From positions 1 to 64,000 of the forward strand of contig CAZAFL010000001.1 in NCBI GenBank assembly GCA_964484465.1: 64,000 nt of DNA, given 5' to 3'. The DNA comes from CAZAFL01 sp964484465 (GTDB lineage: Bacteria; Bacteroidota; Ignavibacteria; UBA10030; SZUA-254). Each line of letters begins with the position of its first letter. Within the stretch, counting starts at the first letter, position 1. The translations under genes and the position numbers were made by a program. Below are positions 44,321 to 53,312 of the stretch, in pieces. The notes below the pieces were generated by a model. The model searched no databases, was not told the DNA's origin, and saw nothing but the letters and a program-made list of their open reading frames with translations.

Positions 44321-45217
44321 TTGAATACCGCAGAAACAATATATCAGTCAAACTTTCCTTCCCTTAAATTCGTGAAAAGGGGAAAGGTGAGAGATCTTTA
44401 TGATCTCGGCGAGTATTTTCTGATTGTCGCAACCGACCGGCTTTCTGCCTTTGACGTCGTCATGCCTCAGCCTATTCCGTTGAAGGGAAAAGTGCTCACC
44501 CAGATTTCGAATTATTGGTTCGGAGTGATGAGGGATATCATTCCCAATCATATTGTCGCAACGGAAGTAGAAGAATTTCCCGCAGAATGCCGCCCATATA
44601 CCAGCCAGTTGTCGGGAAGAAGCATCATTGTAAAAAAAACATGCCCTCTTCCTGTCGAATGCATTGTGCGCGGTTATCTTTCCGGCTCAGGGTGGCAAGA
44701 ATATCAGCATTCTAAGTCTGTCTGTGATATACCGTTGCCCGATGGATTACTCGAATCATCAAAACTTCCGGACCCGATATTTACACCTTCCACGAAAGCG
44801 GAAGAAGGACACGACCTGAATATCGACTTCAATAAAGTTGTATCGCTTTTGGGAAAAGACGTCGCGGAAACAGTCAGGAGGGTAGCGCTTGAAATTTACA
44901 CCCGGGGGAGTCAGGTTGCCGAAAAACGCGGAATCATTGTCGCCGATACGAAAATGGAATTTGGGTTCTTCAATGACGAGCTGATTCTCATCGATGAATT
45001 ACTGACTCCCGATTCTTCACGGTTCTGGCCTCAGGCATCATATACACCGGGCAAGGCGCAGCAGAGTTTCGACAAACAATTCGTCAGGGATTTTCTTCTT
45101 TCTGTCAACTTTAACAAGCGGCCGCCGGGTCCTGTGCTGCCGGACGAGGTCATTGCAAAAACATCGGAGTTGTACCGTGAAGCTCTCAGGCGGCTAACCG
45201 GGAACGATGTTCACTAG
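44321..45217 (+). CDS. purC: phosphoribosylaminoimidazole-succinocarboxamide synthase (PurC)
   Basis: Step of purine synthesis joining aspartate to CAIR. The 298 residues have the PurC order: KRGKVRDLYDLGEYFLIVATDRLSAFD, VECIVRGYLSGSGWQEY, FTPSTKAEEGHDLNI, IVADTKMEFGF and LIDELLTPDSSRFWP. The length fits the longer, yeast-like form. The start must be TTG at 44321, because no ATG occurs before residue 50 and an earlier TTG is closed by a stop. No other pur gene adjoins it. Confidence 0.94.
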   Translation: MNTAETIYQSNFPSLKFVKRGKVRDLYDLGEYFLIVATDRLSAFDVVMPQPIPLKGKVLTQISNYWFGVMRDIIPNHIVATEVEEFPAECRPYTSQLSGRSIIVKKTCPLPVECIVRGYLSGSGWQEYQHSKSVCDIPLPDGLLESSKLPDPIFTPSTKAEEGHDLNIDFNKVVSLLGKDVAETVRRVALEIYTRGSQVAEKRGIIVADTKMEFGFFNDELILIDELLTPDSSRFWPQASYTPGKAQQSFDKQFVRDFLLSVNFNKRPPGPVLPDEVIAKTSELYREALRRLTGNDVH

Positions 45218-45658
45218 GAAAGAAGGCCTCCTGCCGAGGGAACTATTCTTCTGCGAGGGAGTCCGCGTGGTTGTTTCTTCGAGGGAATTATGTCGGCTAA
45301 ATATTACAGAGCGTTGAGCGCATCTGCAATACCTGCAGATTTCTCAACATTGTACATGCCGGCGAACACCAGGGTAAATCGCTCAGGCGTACGAATACGG
45401 GAACCGCTCCCCTTCGATAGCAGTAAGAGTTATGATAGAATGCCCTGCCTGAGCGCGGAGAAATTGCATTGTTTCTCTCACTACCATTCTTTAGACGAGA
45501 AGCCAGATAGCATCTGAGGGTGGAATTTCGTATCTTTATGCCGAAACACGTCGACGCATGAAGGTATCCTTTGCGAGCGATACGTTCCACGGTTTCGCTT
45601 CGTTTCATCTTCTAAAATCAACCAACATTCAGTTTTTTCACATTTTATGGAGGAATGT
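45218..45658 (+). other. 441-base non-coding region with stable stem-loops
   Basis: No convincing gene lies here; the short open frames on both strands have random composition. The plus strand folds well in three places: GTTGAG/CTCAAC with ATCTGCA/TGCAGAT inside (45313-45348), a 9-base-pair perfect closing stem CGCTCAGGC/GCCTGAGCG (45380-45388 and 45447-45455) around 58 bases, and GAGAAA/TTTCTC (45458-45477). It might be a small RNA or a leader of the M16 peptidase genes. No match to RNase P, tmRNA, SRP or known riboswitch motifs was recognised. Confidence 0.4.
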
Positions 45659-47017
45659 ATGATTCGGCTCACCTGGTTTCTTTTACCGCTGTTCGTAGCG
45701 CTTGTCTTTGCGCGGGGGGCGAAAGCAGAAAAGGAGACCAAAATCTTCCCCTACATGATGAACCAGGTAACACTCGACAACGGGCTCAAAATTGTTTCCA
45801 TCCCATTCGATAGCCCGGGAATTATCGCGTACTATACTGTCGTGCGAACCGGTTCGCGTAACGAACCCGAACCTGGCAAGTCAGGGTTTGCGCACTTCTT
45901 CGAACATATGATGTTCAGAGGGACGGAAAAATTCTCCAAGGACCAATTTACGAATGTTCTTAAATCGATTGGCGCAGATAACAATGCATATACATCGGAT
46001 GACAAGACAATTTACCATACGGTGGCAAGTGCAGCAGCCCTCGAGGCAATAATGGAAATTGAATCGGACCGGTTCATGAATCTCAAATATTCCGAAGAGG
46101 ATTTCAAGACGGAGGCAGGTGCTATCCTTGGCGAGTACAACAAAAACTCCGCGAACCCGTTTGCAAGCATCGAAGAGAAAATTCGGGATGCCGCATACAC
46201 GCGTCACACGTACAAGCATACGACGATGGGCTTTCTGAAAGACATCATGGACATGCCGAACCAGTACCAGTACAGCCTCGAGTTTTTCAAGCGCTGGTAT
46301 CGTCCTGAAAATTGTGTTCTCGTCATCGTCGGAGATTTCGACCAGGAAAAATTGATTGCTCTTGCAAAAAAATATTATGGCGGCTGGAAGCGAGGATCGT
46401 ACACGCTTGACGTGCCGGCGGAACCTCCGCAGCAAGGCGAGATCAAAGTCGACCTTCCGTGGAAATCCAAGACACTTCCGATTCTCTCAATTGCTTATCA
46501 TGGCCCGGCCTACAGCGACAAAGACAACGACTGTGCTGCTCTGAACATGCTGGCATTGGTGAATTTCGGCGAAACATCCGACCTCTACCGCAAGCTTGTT
46601 GTTGATGAACAACTTGTAGAATTTGTCAACGGTGGCATGGACGAAAGCCGCGACCCGGGATTGTTTTCTATCTTCGCCAGAGTGAAAGATCCTCAAAATA
46701 TCGAGAAAATCCGTGACGCAATTTATGCGTCAATCGAACAGGCAAAAACGACGGCTGTCTCCGGCGACCGCCTTGCTTCTATTAAATCTCATGTCAAATA
46801 TGATTTTGCCATGGGCCTCGATAACCCCGACCGCGTTGCGAATACAATCAGTCAATATATCAGCCTGACGGGAGACCCGGAATCTGTCAACAGAGAGTAC
46901 ACAATGTACGACAAGATCACGCCGGATGATATCATGAATGTGGCTAAGAAGTATTTTACAACGAATAACAGGACGGTACTTTTATTGACACAGCAAGCGC
47001 AGGAGGTAAAACAATGA
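45659..47017 (+). CDS. M16 peptidase, catalytic subunit
   Basis: A 452-residue exported zinc peptidase. The signal peptide (FLLPLFVALVFARGAKA) is followed by an M16 domain with inverted zinc motif H79-F-F-E82-H83 (FAHFFEHMMFRGTEKF) and the distal Glu in FKTEAGAILGEYNKN. A second, inactive M16 domain fills the C-terminal half. GGAGG stands 7 bases before ATG 45659; an ATG at 45647 lies before this site. It shares ATGA with the next gene, and such pairs form a closed heterodimeric clamp that degrades peptides in the periplasm. Confidence 0.92.
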   Translation: MIRLTWFLLPLFVALVFARGAKAEKETKIFPYMMNQVTLDNGLKIVSIPFDSPGIIAYYTVVRTGSRNEPEPGKSGFAHFFEHMMFRGTEKFSKDQFTNVLKSIGADNNAYTSDDKTIYHTVASAAALEAIMEIESDRFMNLKYSEEDFKTEAGAILGEYNKNSANPFASIEEKIRDAAYTRHTYKHTTMGFLKDIMDMPNQYQYSLEFFKRWYRPENCVLVIVGDFDQEKLIALAKKYYGGWKRGSYTLDVPAEPPQQGEIKVDLPWKSKTLPILSIAYHGPAYSDKDNDCAALNMLALVNFGETSDLYRKLVVDEQLVEFVNGGMDESRDPGLFSIFARVKDPQNIEKIRDAIYASIEQAKTTAVSGDRLASIKSHVKYDFAMGLDNPDRVANTISQYISLTGDPESVNREYTMYDKITPDDIMNVAKKYFTTNNRTVLLLTQQAQEVKQ

Positions 47018-48531
47018 AAACCGTAATTTCCATTTTCGGGTTGTTTATTCTTACAATAGTGCTCATGACAACACTTTCAGCCAGGGATCAGTCAGGACTG
47101 AAGTTCACTCAGGTTCCTGCACCGAATTCGCCGCTTATTGCATTTAGAATAATTTTGCGTGCAGGTGCGATCAATGACCCGACCGGGAAAGAAGGGCTGA
47201 ACGCATTGACGGCCGACCTCATTGTGGAGGGGGGAACAAAAGAACTCACGTATACGCAAGTTGTTGAAACTCTCTATCCGTGGGCTGCGGATATCAATGT
47301 CCAGACCGACCAGGAGATTACGACATTCACCGGCAATGTTCACCGGGATCACCTTGATGCATTCTACAAGTTATTGTCTGACCTTCTGCTTCAACCGCGG
47401 TTCGACCCGGCAGATTTTCAGAGAGTAAAGGATTTACACCTGAACTATCTTCAGAATTCTCTCCGTGCGACCAACGACGAAGCGCTCGGTAAACAAGCGC
47501 TCAACGCTATGATGTTCGCGGGACATCCTTACGGTAACACAGAGAGTGGAACGGTTCAGGGTATCACTGCGATTACGCTTGACGATGTCAAGAGTTACTA
47601 CAAGTCAATGTACACGCAGGCAAACTTCTGGATCGGCATTGCTGGCGGTTACCCGGAACAGTTCGTGGACCGGATAAAGAAAGATTTTTCCTCTCTGCCT
47701 GCAGGTGAGCACAAGGAGATTTCTCTCCCTGTTCCACCTCCGATCAAGGATATGGAAATAACGATTGTGGAGAAACCCGCCCGTGCTTATGCCGTTTCGA
47801 TGGGATATCCGATAAATGTCACGCGAAAGGATAAGGATTTCTACGCGCTGATGGTGGCGAGCTCGTATTTTGGCGAGCACCGGACGTTCAACGGCGTGCT
47901 GATGAATCGTCTTCGTGGTGACCGCGGCCTGAATTATGGAGATTATTCCTACGCTGAGAAATTCGTCGGCGGACTCGGGCAACCGCCGTTCCCGCAGGTC
48001 AACACACCCCTACGGCAGCAATTTTTCAGCATCTGGCTTAGACCGATCCCGCCGGAAAAGACGTACTTCGGTATCCGGAATGCATTATTCGAGCTGAATA
48101 ATCTTGTCCAGAAAGGTATTTCGCCGGAGAATTTTGAGGCAACAAGAAAATTTGTGATGAATTATTCGAAGCTCTGGGCGGCGACAATCAGCCGCAGACT
48201 TGGTTATCAAATGGATTCAGAATTTTATGGAAGCCCTTATTTCATCGACCGCATTGATCAGGAGCTGAAACAGCTGACTGTCGATGATGTTAACAGGGCC
48301 ATCAAAAAGTATCTTCATCCGAGCGATATCAAAATAGCCGTCGTCGTCGATGAAGGAAAGGGGCAAGAGTTTCTGAATGCAATGATGGCAAACGCACCAT
48401 CGCCGATTAAGTATTCCTCGCCGGTTTCTCAAACTATTCTCGACCAGGATAAATTGATTGAAGTTTTCCCGCTGGCGGTCAACAAGGAGAAATCGAAAGT
48501 TGTGAGCGCGAAGGAGTTGTTTGAGAAGTAA
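47014..48531 (+). CDS. M16 peptidase-like protein, non-catalytic partner
   Basis: A 505-residue exported protein (signal peptide IFGLFILTIVLMTTLSA). It has the M16 fold, for example GKEGLNALTADLIVEGGT where the HxxEH helix would be, with the zinc ligands lost, and a second half with RLRGDRGLNYGDYSYAE that supplies the substrate-binding R/Y motif. This is the usual partner of the preceding active subunit. ATG 47014 overlaps its stop codon. Confidence 0.9.
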   Translation: MKTVISIFGLFILTIVLMTTLSARDQSGLKFTQVPAPNSPLIAFRIILRAGAINDPTGKEGLNALTADLIVEGGTKELTYTQVVETLYPWAADINVQTDQEITTFTGNVHRDHLDAFYKLLSDLLLQPRFDPADFQRVKDLHLNYLQNSLRATNDEALGKQALNAMMFAGHPYGNTESGTVQGITAITLDDVKSYYKSMYTQANFWIGIAGGYPEQFVDRIKKDFSSLPAGEHKEISLPVPPPIKDMEITIVEKPARAYAVSMGYPINVTRKDKDFYALMVASSYFGEHRTFNGVLMNRLRGDRGLNYGDYSYAEKFVGGLGQPPFPQVNTPLRQQFFSIWLRPIPPEKTYFGIRNALFELNNLVQKGISPENFEATRKFVMNYSKLWAATISRRLGYQMDSEFYGSPYFIDRIDQELKQLTVDDVNRAIKKYLHPSDIKIAVVVDEGKGQEFLNAMMANAPSPIKYSSPVSQTILDQDKLIEVFPLAVNKEKSKVVSAKELFEK

Positions 48532-48535
48532 GGAC

Positions 48536-48586
48536 ATGAGTAGTTGAGTATGTGAGTATGCCAGTAAGTGAGTATGTTAGTATATA
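48536..48586 (+). repeat. short imperfect GAGTATG tandem repeat
   Basis: About five spaced copies of variants of TGAGTATG (GAGTAGT, GAGTATG, GAGTATG, GAGTATG, TAGTATA) fill the space between the M16 stop and the terminator. Confidence 0.5.
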
Positions 48587-48591
48587 CAAAT

Positions 48592-48622
48592 ACCGCACCC
48601 AAAGATTTGGGTGCGGTTTTTT
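48592..48622 (+). terminator. Rho-independent terminator after the M16 pair
   Basis: ACCGCACCCAAA pairs with TTTGGGTGCGGT around a two-base loop (12 base pairs) and runs into TTTTTT. Confidence 0.92.
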
Positions 48623-48742
48623 GTAGTACCGTGGAAAATGTCCGAACGAAATTTTTGGGATGAAAGGATTATCATGATTATTGCTCGTCGTTCTGTCTTC
48701 AAGCTATTCGTCGGCTAAGTTGAGAGAATCAAGGTTCAGACG

Positions 48743-48961
48743 ATGAGGCTTACCATCCGTGTCAAGCCCAATGCCCGCAGGAATGAGGTCAAGGAGGTTG
48801 AGAGGAATATATATATCGTGAGCGTAACTGCACCGCCCGTTGAAGGTAAAGCGAACAAAATGGTTATCGAAACTCTTGCCGAATATTTTGGGAAGCCGAA
48901 GCGGGCGATTGCTATTGTTCGTGGGGAGAATGCGAGAGTGAAAGTAGTAGAGATTGTTTAA
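48743..48961 (+). CDS. DUF167 (YggU) family protein
   Basis: A 72-residue protein with the entire DUF167 pattern: IRVKPNARRNEV, IYIVSVTAPPVEGKANKMVIETLAEYFGKPKRAIAIVRGENARVKVVEI. The PPVEGKAN motif is diagnostic. Function in bacteria is unknown; often near yggT-type genes, which are not here. It stands alone and ends convergent to the epimerase gene. Confidence 0.9.
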   Translation: MRLTIRVKPNARRNEVKEVERNIYIVSVTAPPVEGKANKMVIETLAEYFGKPKRAIAIVRGENARVKVVEIV

Positions 48962-48991
48962 ACTAAGCTTCGGTCAGCGGAGGAGTCATAC

Positions 48992-49939
48992 TTACAGTAT
49001 TTCCAGCCCTTCCTTCAGCGTCGGATAGTTGAGCTTCGGCAGAATCTCTTTTTTCATGCGGGAAGTATCTGCAACTGACGACGCCATACCGATGGTAATA
49101 AAATCGCGTGTCAGCGGAGATGCAGTGCCGAAGATGCGTGCAAACATTTCACAGCACCATGCAGCCGTAAAGAACGACCACTTAGGACATCGCCACGGTT
49201 TCCTGTAACCCCAATAAACAGCTGCAGTATCAAGAAAATCCTGCAACGTGCGTGGCTCATCATCGGCGATATTGTAAATGCCTGATATGCTCTCCTTTTC
49301 GATTGCAACGTTGACAGCCGCATGAAAGTCGGGCCATGCCAGCAAGTGATTCCACGTTGGTTCGTTCCACACCGCGAGCAATCGATGCTTCAACAACCAC
49401 CGTGCAGCCTCGATCATCAGGACTCCTTTGCCATAAATCATACCTGCCCGTAGCGATACAGGTGTCATTTCTTGTCCCGTGCAGGCTTCAAAGAGATAGC
49501 GTTCAGCAGCGAGACGCGTTGCTGCATGAACAGAATCTGGATGTCCTTCGAGAATGCCTTTTGCGGTATGCTCCGGGGTGGATTCCCCTTCGACATGCGG
49601 GAAGCTGATAAGGATGAATCTTTTTACTCCAGCTTCAAGACAGGCAGTTACTATGTTTTGTACATACTTGACATTTGTTCTAGGCAAAAACCTTTCCGGT
49701 CTGGGTGCGAAGAGAATTCCCGCAAAATGAACGACACAATCTGTCCCGCAGCAAGCCGCATGAAGTGTTGAAGGGTCTTCCAGGTCTGCCCTGTAGATTG
49801 TTACGTTAGGAAACCCGGATACATCGAAAGGAAAATCTTTGTGGTGGATGAGAAGGCGCAGCTCGTGACTGGTGTTCATCAAGTTGCGTGCAAGGTTCGA
49901 ACCGAGATTCCCTGCTGCGCCGGTGATAAGGATGGTCAT
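48992..49939 (-). CDS. NAD(P)-dependent epimerase/dehydratase family protein
   Basis: A 315-residue extended short-chain dehydrogenase with the nucleotide-binding loop TGAAGNLGSNLARNL at residues 7-21 and VHFAGILFAPRP in the usual place of the fourth strand. The YxxxK motif is not evident: the region reads HAATRLAAERYLFEA, so it may be an atypical member that binds NAD(P) without epimerase activity. The substrate is unknown. It lies 21 bases downstream of the S9 peptidase gene on the same strand. Confidence 0.85.
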   Translation of the reverse strand: MTILITGAAGNLGSNLARNLMNTSHELRLLIHHKDFPFDVSGFPNVTIYRADLEDPSTLHAACCGTDCVVHFAGILFAPRPERFLPRTNVKYVQNIVTACLEAGVKRFILISFPHVEGESTPEHTAKGILEGHPDSVHAATRLAAERYLFEACTGQEMTPVSLRAGMIYGKGVLMIEAARWLLKHRLLAVWNEPTWNHLLAWPDFHAAVNVAIEKESISGIYNIADDEPRTLQDFLDTAAVYWGYRKPWRCPKWSFFTAAWCCEMFARIFGTASPLTRDFITIGMASSVADTSRMKKEILPKLNYPTLKEGLEIL

Positions 49940-49960
49940 AAGAAATTTCCACGCTTACAA

Positions 49961-51880
49961 CTAACCTGCCACCTTGCCATTGCTTTTCATGTACGCATCC
50001 AAAAACTTCAACACTCCGCCGTATCCTTTAATCTCATTTTCCTTCTTGACAAAGCCATGCCCTTCATCGGGAAAAACAACATATTCAACCGGAACATTAT
50101 TTTTCTTCATCGCATCGATAATTTCGTCCGATTCAATTTTCAGGACACGTACATCGTTTGCACCCTGCAACACCATCACCGGATGTTTGATCTGCTGCGC
50201 ATGGAATAACGGGGAAATATTGTACAACCGTACGGAATCGGCAGAAAAGGGGTCACCCATCTCCGCATACAGCGCTTTGCGGAACGATTCCCAGTACGGG
50301 GGAACGGATTTCAGCGTCCTCAGCCAGTTTGTTACGCCAAACAGGTCCACGCCAACCTTGAACTCCTCGGGGTGAAATGTCATTGCCGCCATCGTCATGA
50401 ACCCCCCATACGACCCTCCCACAATTCCGATATTATCTCTGTCGATGTAGTCCAGAGATTGCAGATACTTTTTCCCATAAATACAATCCATCAAATCTCT
50501 GTCACCATGGTCGCGGTCGTCCATTTTATAAAATGTTTTGCCGTAGCCGCTGCTCCCCCGGTTATTCACGGCGAGTATCGCATATCCGTGATTGACAAGA
50601 TATTGTATGAATGCTGAGTATCCGACTCTCGATTGACCTCCCGGACCGCCATGCACCCATACGAGTCCCGGAGATTTTTGTGCTGCTGATGCGTTCAGGG
50701 GCTTGTAATAGATGGCTGGTATTTCAAGGCTATCGAACGAACGGAAGCGGACAACTTCCGCGGCGACAAGGTCGTCGGGTTTGAGCTCGGGGTTAACTGT
50801 GTTGGTGAGTTTTTTCAGTTCTTTGGTACCAAAATCGTAGACATAAATGTCGCTTGGCGCTTTCGACGTGCCGACTGTCAACCGCATCAACTTTTCGCTC
50901 GGTGAAATTGCGACGGCAGTGATGTCGCCGTCGGGGATTTTGGGAACATCGACATCTTTCCCGGATTGGTTGTCGATAATCTTCAGAGTGTTCTTACCGT
51001 CGGCGTTGACGCCGATGACTCTGTACTTTTCGTGTTCCGAATTGTAGCTGTACATGACGTCCCAGTTTGTCTCATAAGCTGTCTTTCGTTCGCCGGTGGC
51101 AATCGTATAATCGACGAGGTATTGGAATTCCTTTCCGGCATCTGTTACATAGAAGAACGATTTATTATCCTTGCTGAAATCGGATGCGCTATAGAGTCCC
51201 GGGTTGTTCGGGTCGGAGATTTCAGTCATTTTTTTTGTCGGCACAGAAAAGAGGAAAAGCCGGTTTTCGCTGGTGGTGATATTCTGCCCGAGGGCAATTG
51301 TTTTCTCGTCCCATGAAATCCCGCTGACGTCGTATCCCATGTCGTTCTGGTATAACATTTTCGATTTCCAGGTGCCGACGTTCATCTTATAGAAATCAAA
51401 AAATTTAGGGTTCCGCTTGTTCGACAAATAATAGAACGCTTTCTTGTCGAGCGACCAGCCTGCAAAAGATGCTTTCTCCTTCGGTTCGGGAGTGAGGTCT
51501 TTTACTTTTCCATCGCCATTGAGGAGATACAGATGGTCGATTTCATTTCCTCCTTTGTTTGCGGTGTACAATATCTGCCTTGTCCCCGGGACATAATCGA
51601 CGGCAAAGAACGACTCAACGGTCGAGTTCGTAACTTGTCGTTTGTTCGCGTCGGCGATAGTGATTTCGTACACATTATAAATGCTCGACTCATCACTGCT
51701 GACGAGCAGGCGCGTCTCGTCGGGTGAAAAAGCGCCTCCAGATATCCGTTTATTCTTGTAGAATTGTTCGATGGTGTACTGCGGGACCTGCTTCTGCTGA
51801 ACTTCAGGCGTTTTTTGATTGCACGATGAGATGAAAATCGCAAGTATGATTGCCATCATTATGACGGGGAGATATTTCAT
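49961..51880 (-). CDS. S9-family prolyl oligopeptidase lipoprotein
   Basis: A 639-residue serine peptidase. The lipobox ends at C20 (AIFISSC), so it is membrane-anchored in the envelope. Residues about 50-390 form a beta-propeller that restricts access; the C-terminal alpha/beta-hydrolase has S490 (GGSYGGFM), D576 (GANDVRV) and H608 (DEGHGF). It belongs with acylaminoacyl-peptidase / dipeptidyl-peptidase-like enzymes. ATG 51880 with AGAGGA upstream and the lipoprotein signal fixes the start; the reading continues openly to 52030 but would ruin the signal peptide. Confidence 0.92.
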   Translation of the reverse strand: MKYLPVIMMAIILAIFISSCNQKTPEVQQKQVPQYTIEQFYKNKRISGGAFSPDETRLLVSSDESSIYNVYEITIADANKRQVTNSTVESFFAVDYVPGTRQILYTANKGGNEIDHLYLLNGDGKVKDLTPEPKEKASFAGWSLDKKAFYYLSNKRNPKFFDFYKMNVGTWKSKMLYQNDMGYDVSGISWDEKTIALGQNITTSENRLFLFSVPTKKMTEISDPNNPGLYSASDFSKDNKSFFYVTDAGKEFQYLVDYTIATGERKTAYETNWDVMYSYNSEHEKYRVIGVNADGKNTLKIIDNQSGKDVDVPKIPDGDITAVAISPSEKLMRLTVGTSKAPSDIYVYDFGTKELKKLTNTVNPELKPDDLVAAEVVRFRSFDSLEIPAIYYKPLNASAAQKSPGLVWVHGGPGGQSRVGYSAFIQYLVNHGYAILAVNNRGSSGYGKTFYKMDDRDHGDRDLMDCIYGKKYLQSLDYIDRDNIGIVGGSYGGFMTMAAMTFHPEEFKVGVDLFGVTNWLRTLKSVPPYWESFRKALYAEMGDPFSADSVRLYNISPLFHAQQIKHPVMVLQGANDVRVLKIESDEIIDAMKKNNVPVEYVVFPDEGHGFVKKENEIKGYGGVLKFLDAYMKSNGKVAG

Positions 51881-52166
51881 GATTATGTTTCCTCTGATAA
51901 TATAGTGCGCGTGGATTTGTACTTCGTTTACGTGATTATGTGAAGGCAGTTTCAACGAAAAACTTGATACGATAAAGATGTGATATAAATGCTCAGTATG
52001 GTAAATAAAATCTTTTGGATTGTCAAACAAACAAGGTCCGTGTTTAACATCCTTCCTTTGCCTGGGCGCCGGGGCTCAGCTTGCGTTGTCGCATACAAGA
52101 GGGAACGGGAATTACAACGAGGCGTTGCATCCCTTCTTCACTTTTCTTACATTCTACATGATTTCT

Positions 52167-53312
52167 ATGGTGAAGCAAAATATTAAAGGACTTACGATCA
52201 GCGAGTTGGAGAAATTCGCGCTTTCCACCGGGGAAAAGAAATTCCGCGGCAAGCAGCTCTTCGATTGGTTGTACACGAAGGAAGTCTCTTCATTTGCAGA
52301 AATGACGTCGCTGTCGAAACAACTCCGTGAGAAGCTTTCTTCCGCAGCTTCGATAGATTCGATTCGACTTGTCACATCACAAACATCGAAGGAGGACGGC
52401 ACAACCAAGTTTTTGTTCGAACTGCATGACGGTAAGCGCATCGAGAGCGTGCTTATTCCGCCGCGAACCGCGTTTAGTGACGCTAAGGCAAAGGAGGAAG
52501 AAGAGCAGAAGCGGTTGACACTTTGTGTTTCGACGCAGGTTGGCTGTGCGCTGGATTGCAAGTTCTGTGCCACAGCTTCGATGGGTATTCTTCGCAACCT
52601 CACTGCGGGGGAAATGGTCGACCAGGTATTGCAGGTAAAGAAAATTTCCGGCAGACGAATTACAAATCTTGTGTATATGGGGATGGGAGAACCGCTGATG
52701 AATTACGATCATGTGATGAATTCTGTGGAAATCATTTCTACCGGAATAAAAATAGCTTCCCGGCGCATCACAATTTCTACCGCCGGATGGTCGCCGAAGA
52801 TTCGCCAGATGGCGGACGAACAGAGAAAGGTTAAATTAGCGGTATCGCTTCATTCGCTCGATGAAAATACGCGGTCGGCTCTTATGCCGTTGAATCAGAA
52901 ATTCTCTCTTTCGGAATTGCTCGACGCCGTTCAGTACTATTATAAAAAAACCAGACAGCGGGCGACATTTGAATACATATTGTTCGATGGCTGGAATGAT
53001 ACTGATGAGGATATTGCACGGCTTGTGCGGCTTTCAAAAAAGATTCCGAGCAAGTTCAACATTATTCCGTTCCATAGTATTGAATTTGTCAGGCCGACGG
53101 GTGTGGCGGCACAGCTTCATCCCTCAAAGCGCCTGAACGAGTTTGTTCGCAGATTGCGTGAGGCGCATGTCACGGTGTTTGTTCGAAGCAGCGCGGGCGA
53201 GGACATCGACGCCGCCTGCGGTCAGCTGGCGGTAAAGGAAGAGCAAAGAGCGGTGATCCGCAAAATGTCAGGTAAATCCCAGTCAACTACATCACAACTC
53301 CAACCGGTATGA
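52167..53312 (+). CDS. rlmN: 23S rRNA / tRNA adenine C2-methyltransferase RlmN
   Basis: Radical-SAM methylase of A2503 in 23S rRNA. The 381 residues have KFRGKQLFDWLY, the cluster motif CALDCKFCATA, GMGEPLMNYDHV and SLHSLDENTRSALMPLN; C-terminal RSSAGEDIDAACGQL carries the methyl-accepting cysteine. I use ATG 52167 (MVKQNIKGLT). An ATG at 52158 would add three residues, and a longer frame from 52020 has unlike composition. It shares ATGA with the aminopeptidase gene that follows. Confidence 0.95.
   Translation: MVKQNIKGLTISELEKFALSTGEKKFRGKQLFDWLYTKEVSSFAEMTSLSKQLREKLSSAASIDSIRLVTSQTSKEDGTTKFLFELHDGKRIESVLIPPRTAFSDAKAKEEEEQKRLTLCVSTQVGCALDCKFCATASMGILRNLTAGEMVDQVLQVKKISGRRITNLVYMGMGEPLMNYDHVMNSVEIISTGIKIASRRITISTAGWSPKIRQMADEQRKVKLAVSLHSLDENTRSALMPLNQKFSLSELLDAVQYYYKKTRQRATFEYILFDGWNDTDEDIARLVRLSKKIPSKFNIIPFHSIEFVRPTGVAAQLHPSKRLNEFVRRLREAHVTVFVRSSAGEDIDAACGQLAVKEEQRAVIRKMSGKSQSTTSQLQPV

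Noticed and set aside
45290..45608. Short open frames on both strands in the 45.2-45.7 kb gap
   Set aside because: Random-looking composition, no ribosome site, no recognisable motif, and each contradicts the other.
51881..52030. N-terminal extension of the S9 peptidase
   Set aside because: It would bury the lipoprotein signal; ATG 51880 has a ribosome site and a perfect lipobox behind it.
52020..52166. N-terminal extension of RlmN
   Set aside because: Composition unlike RlmN, and the family begins with the short helix seen after 52167.
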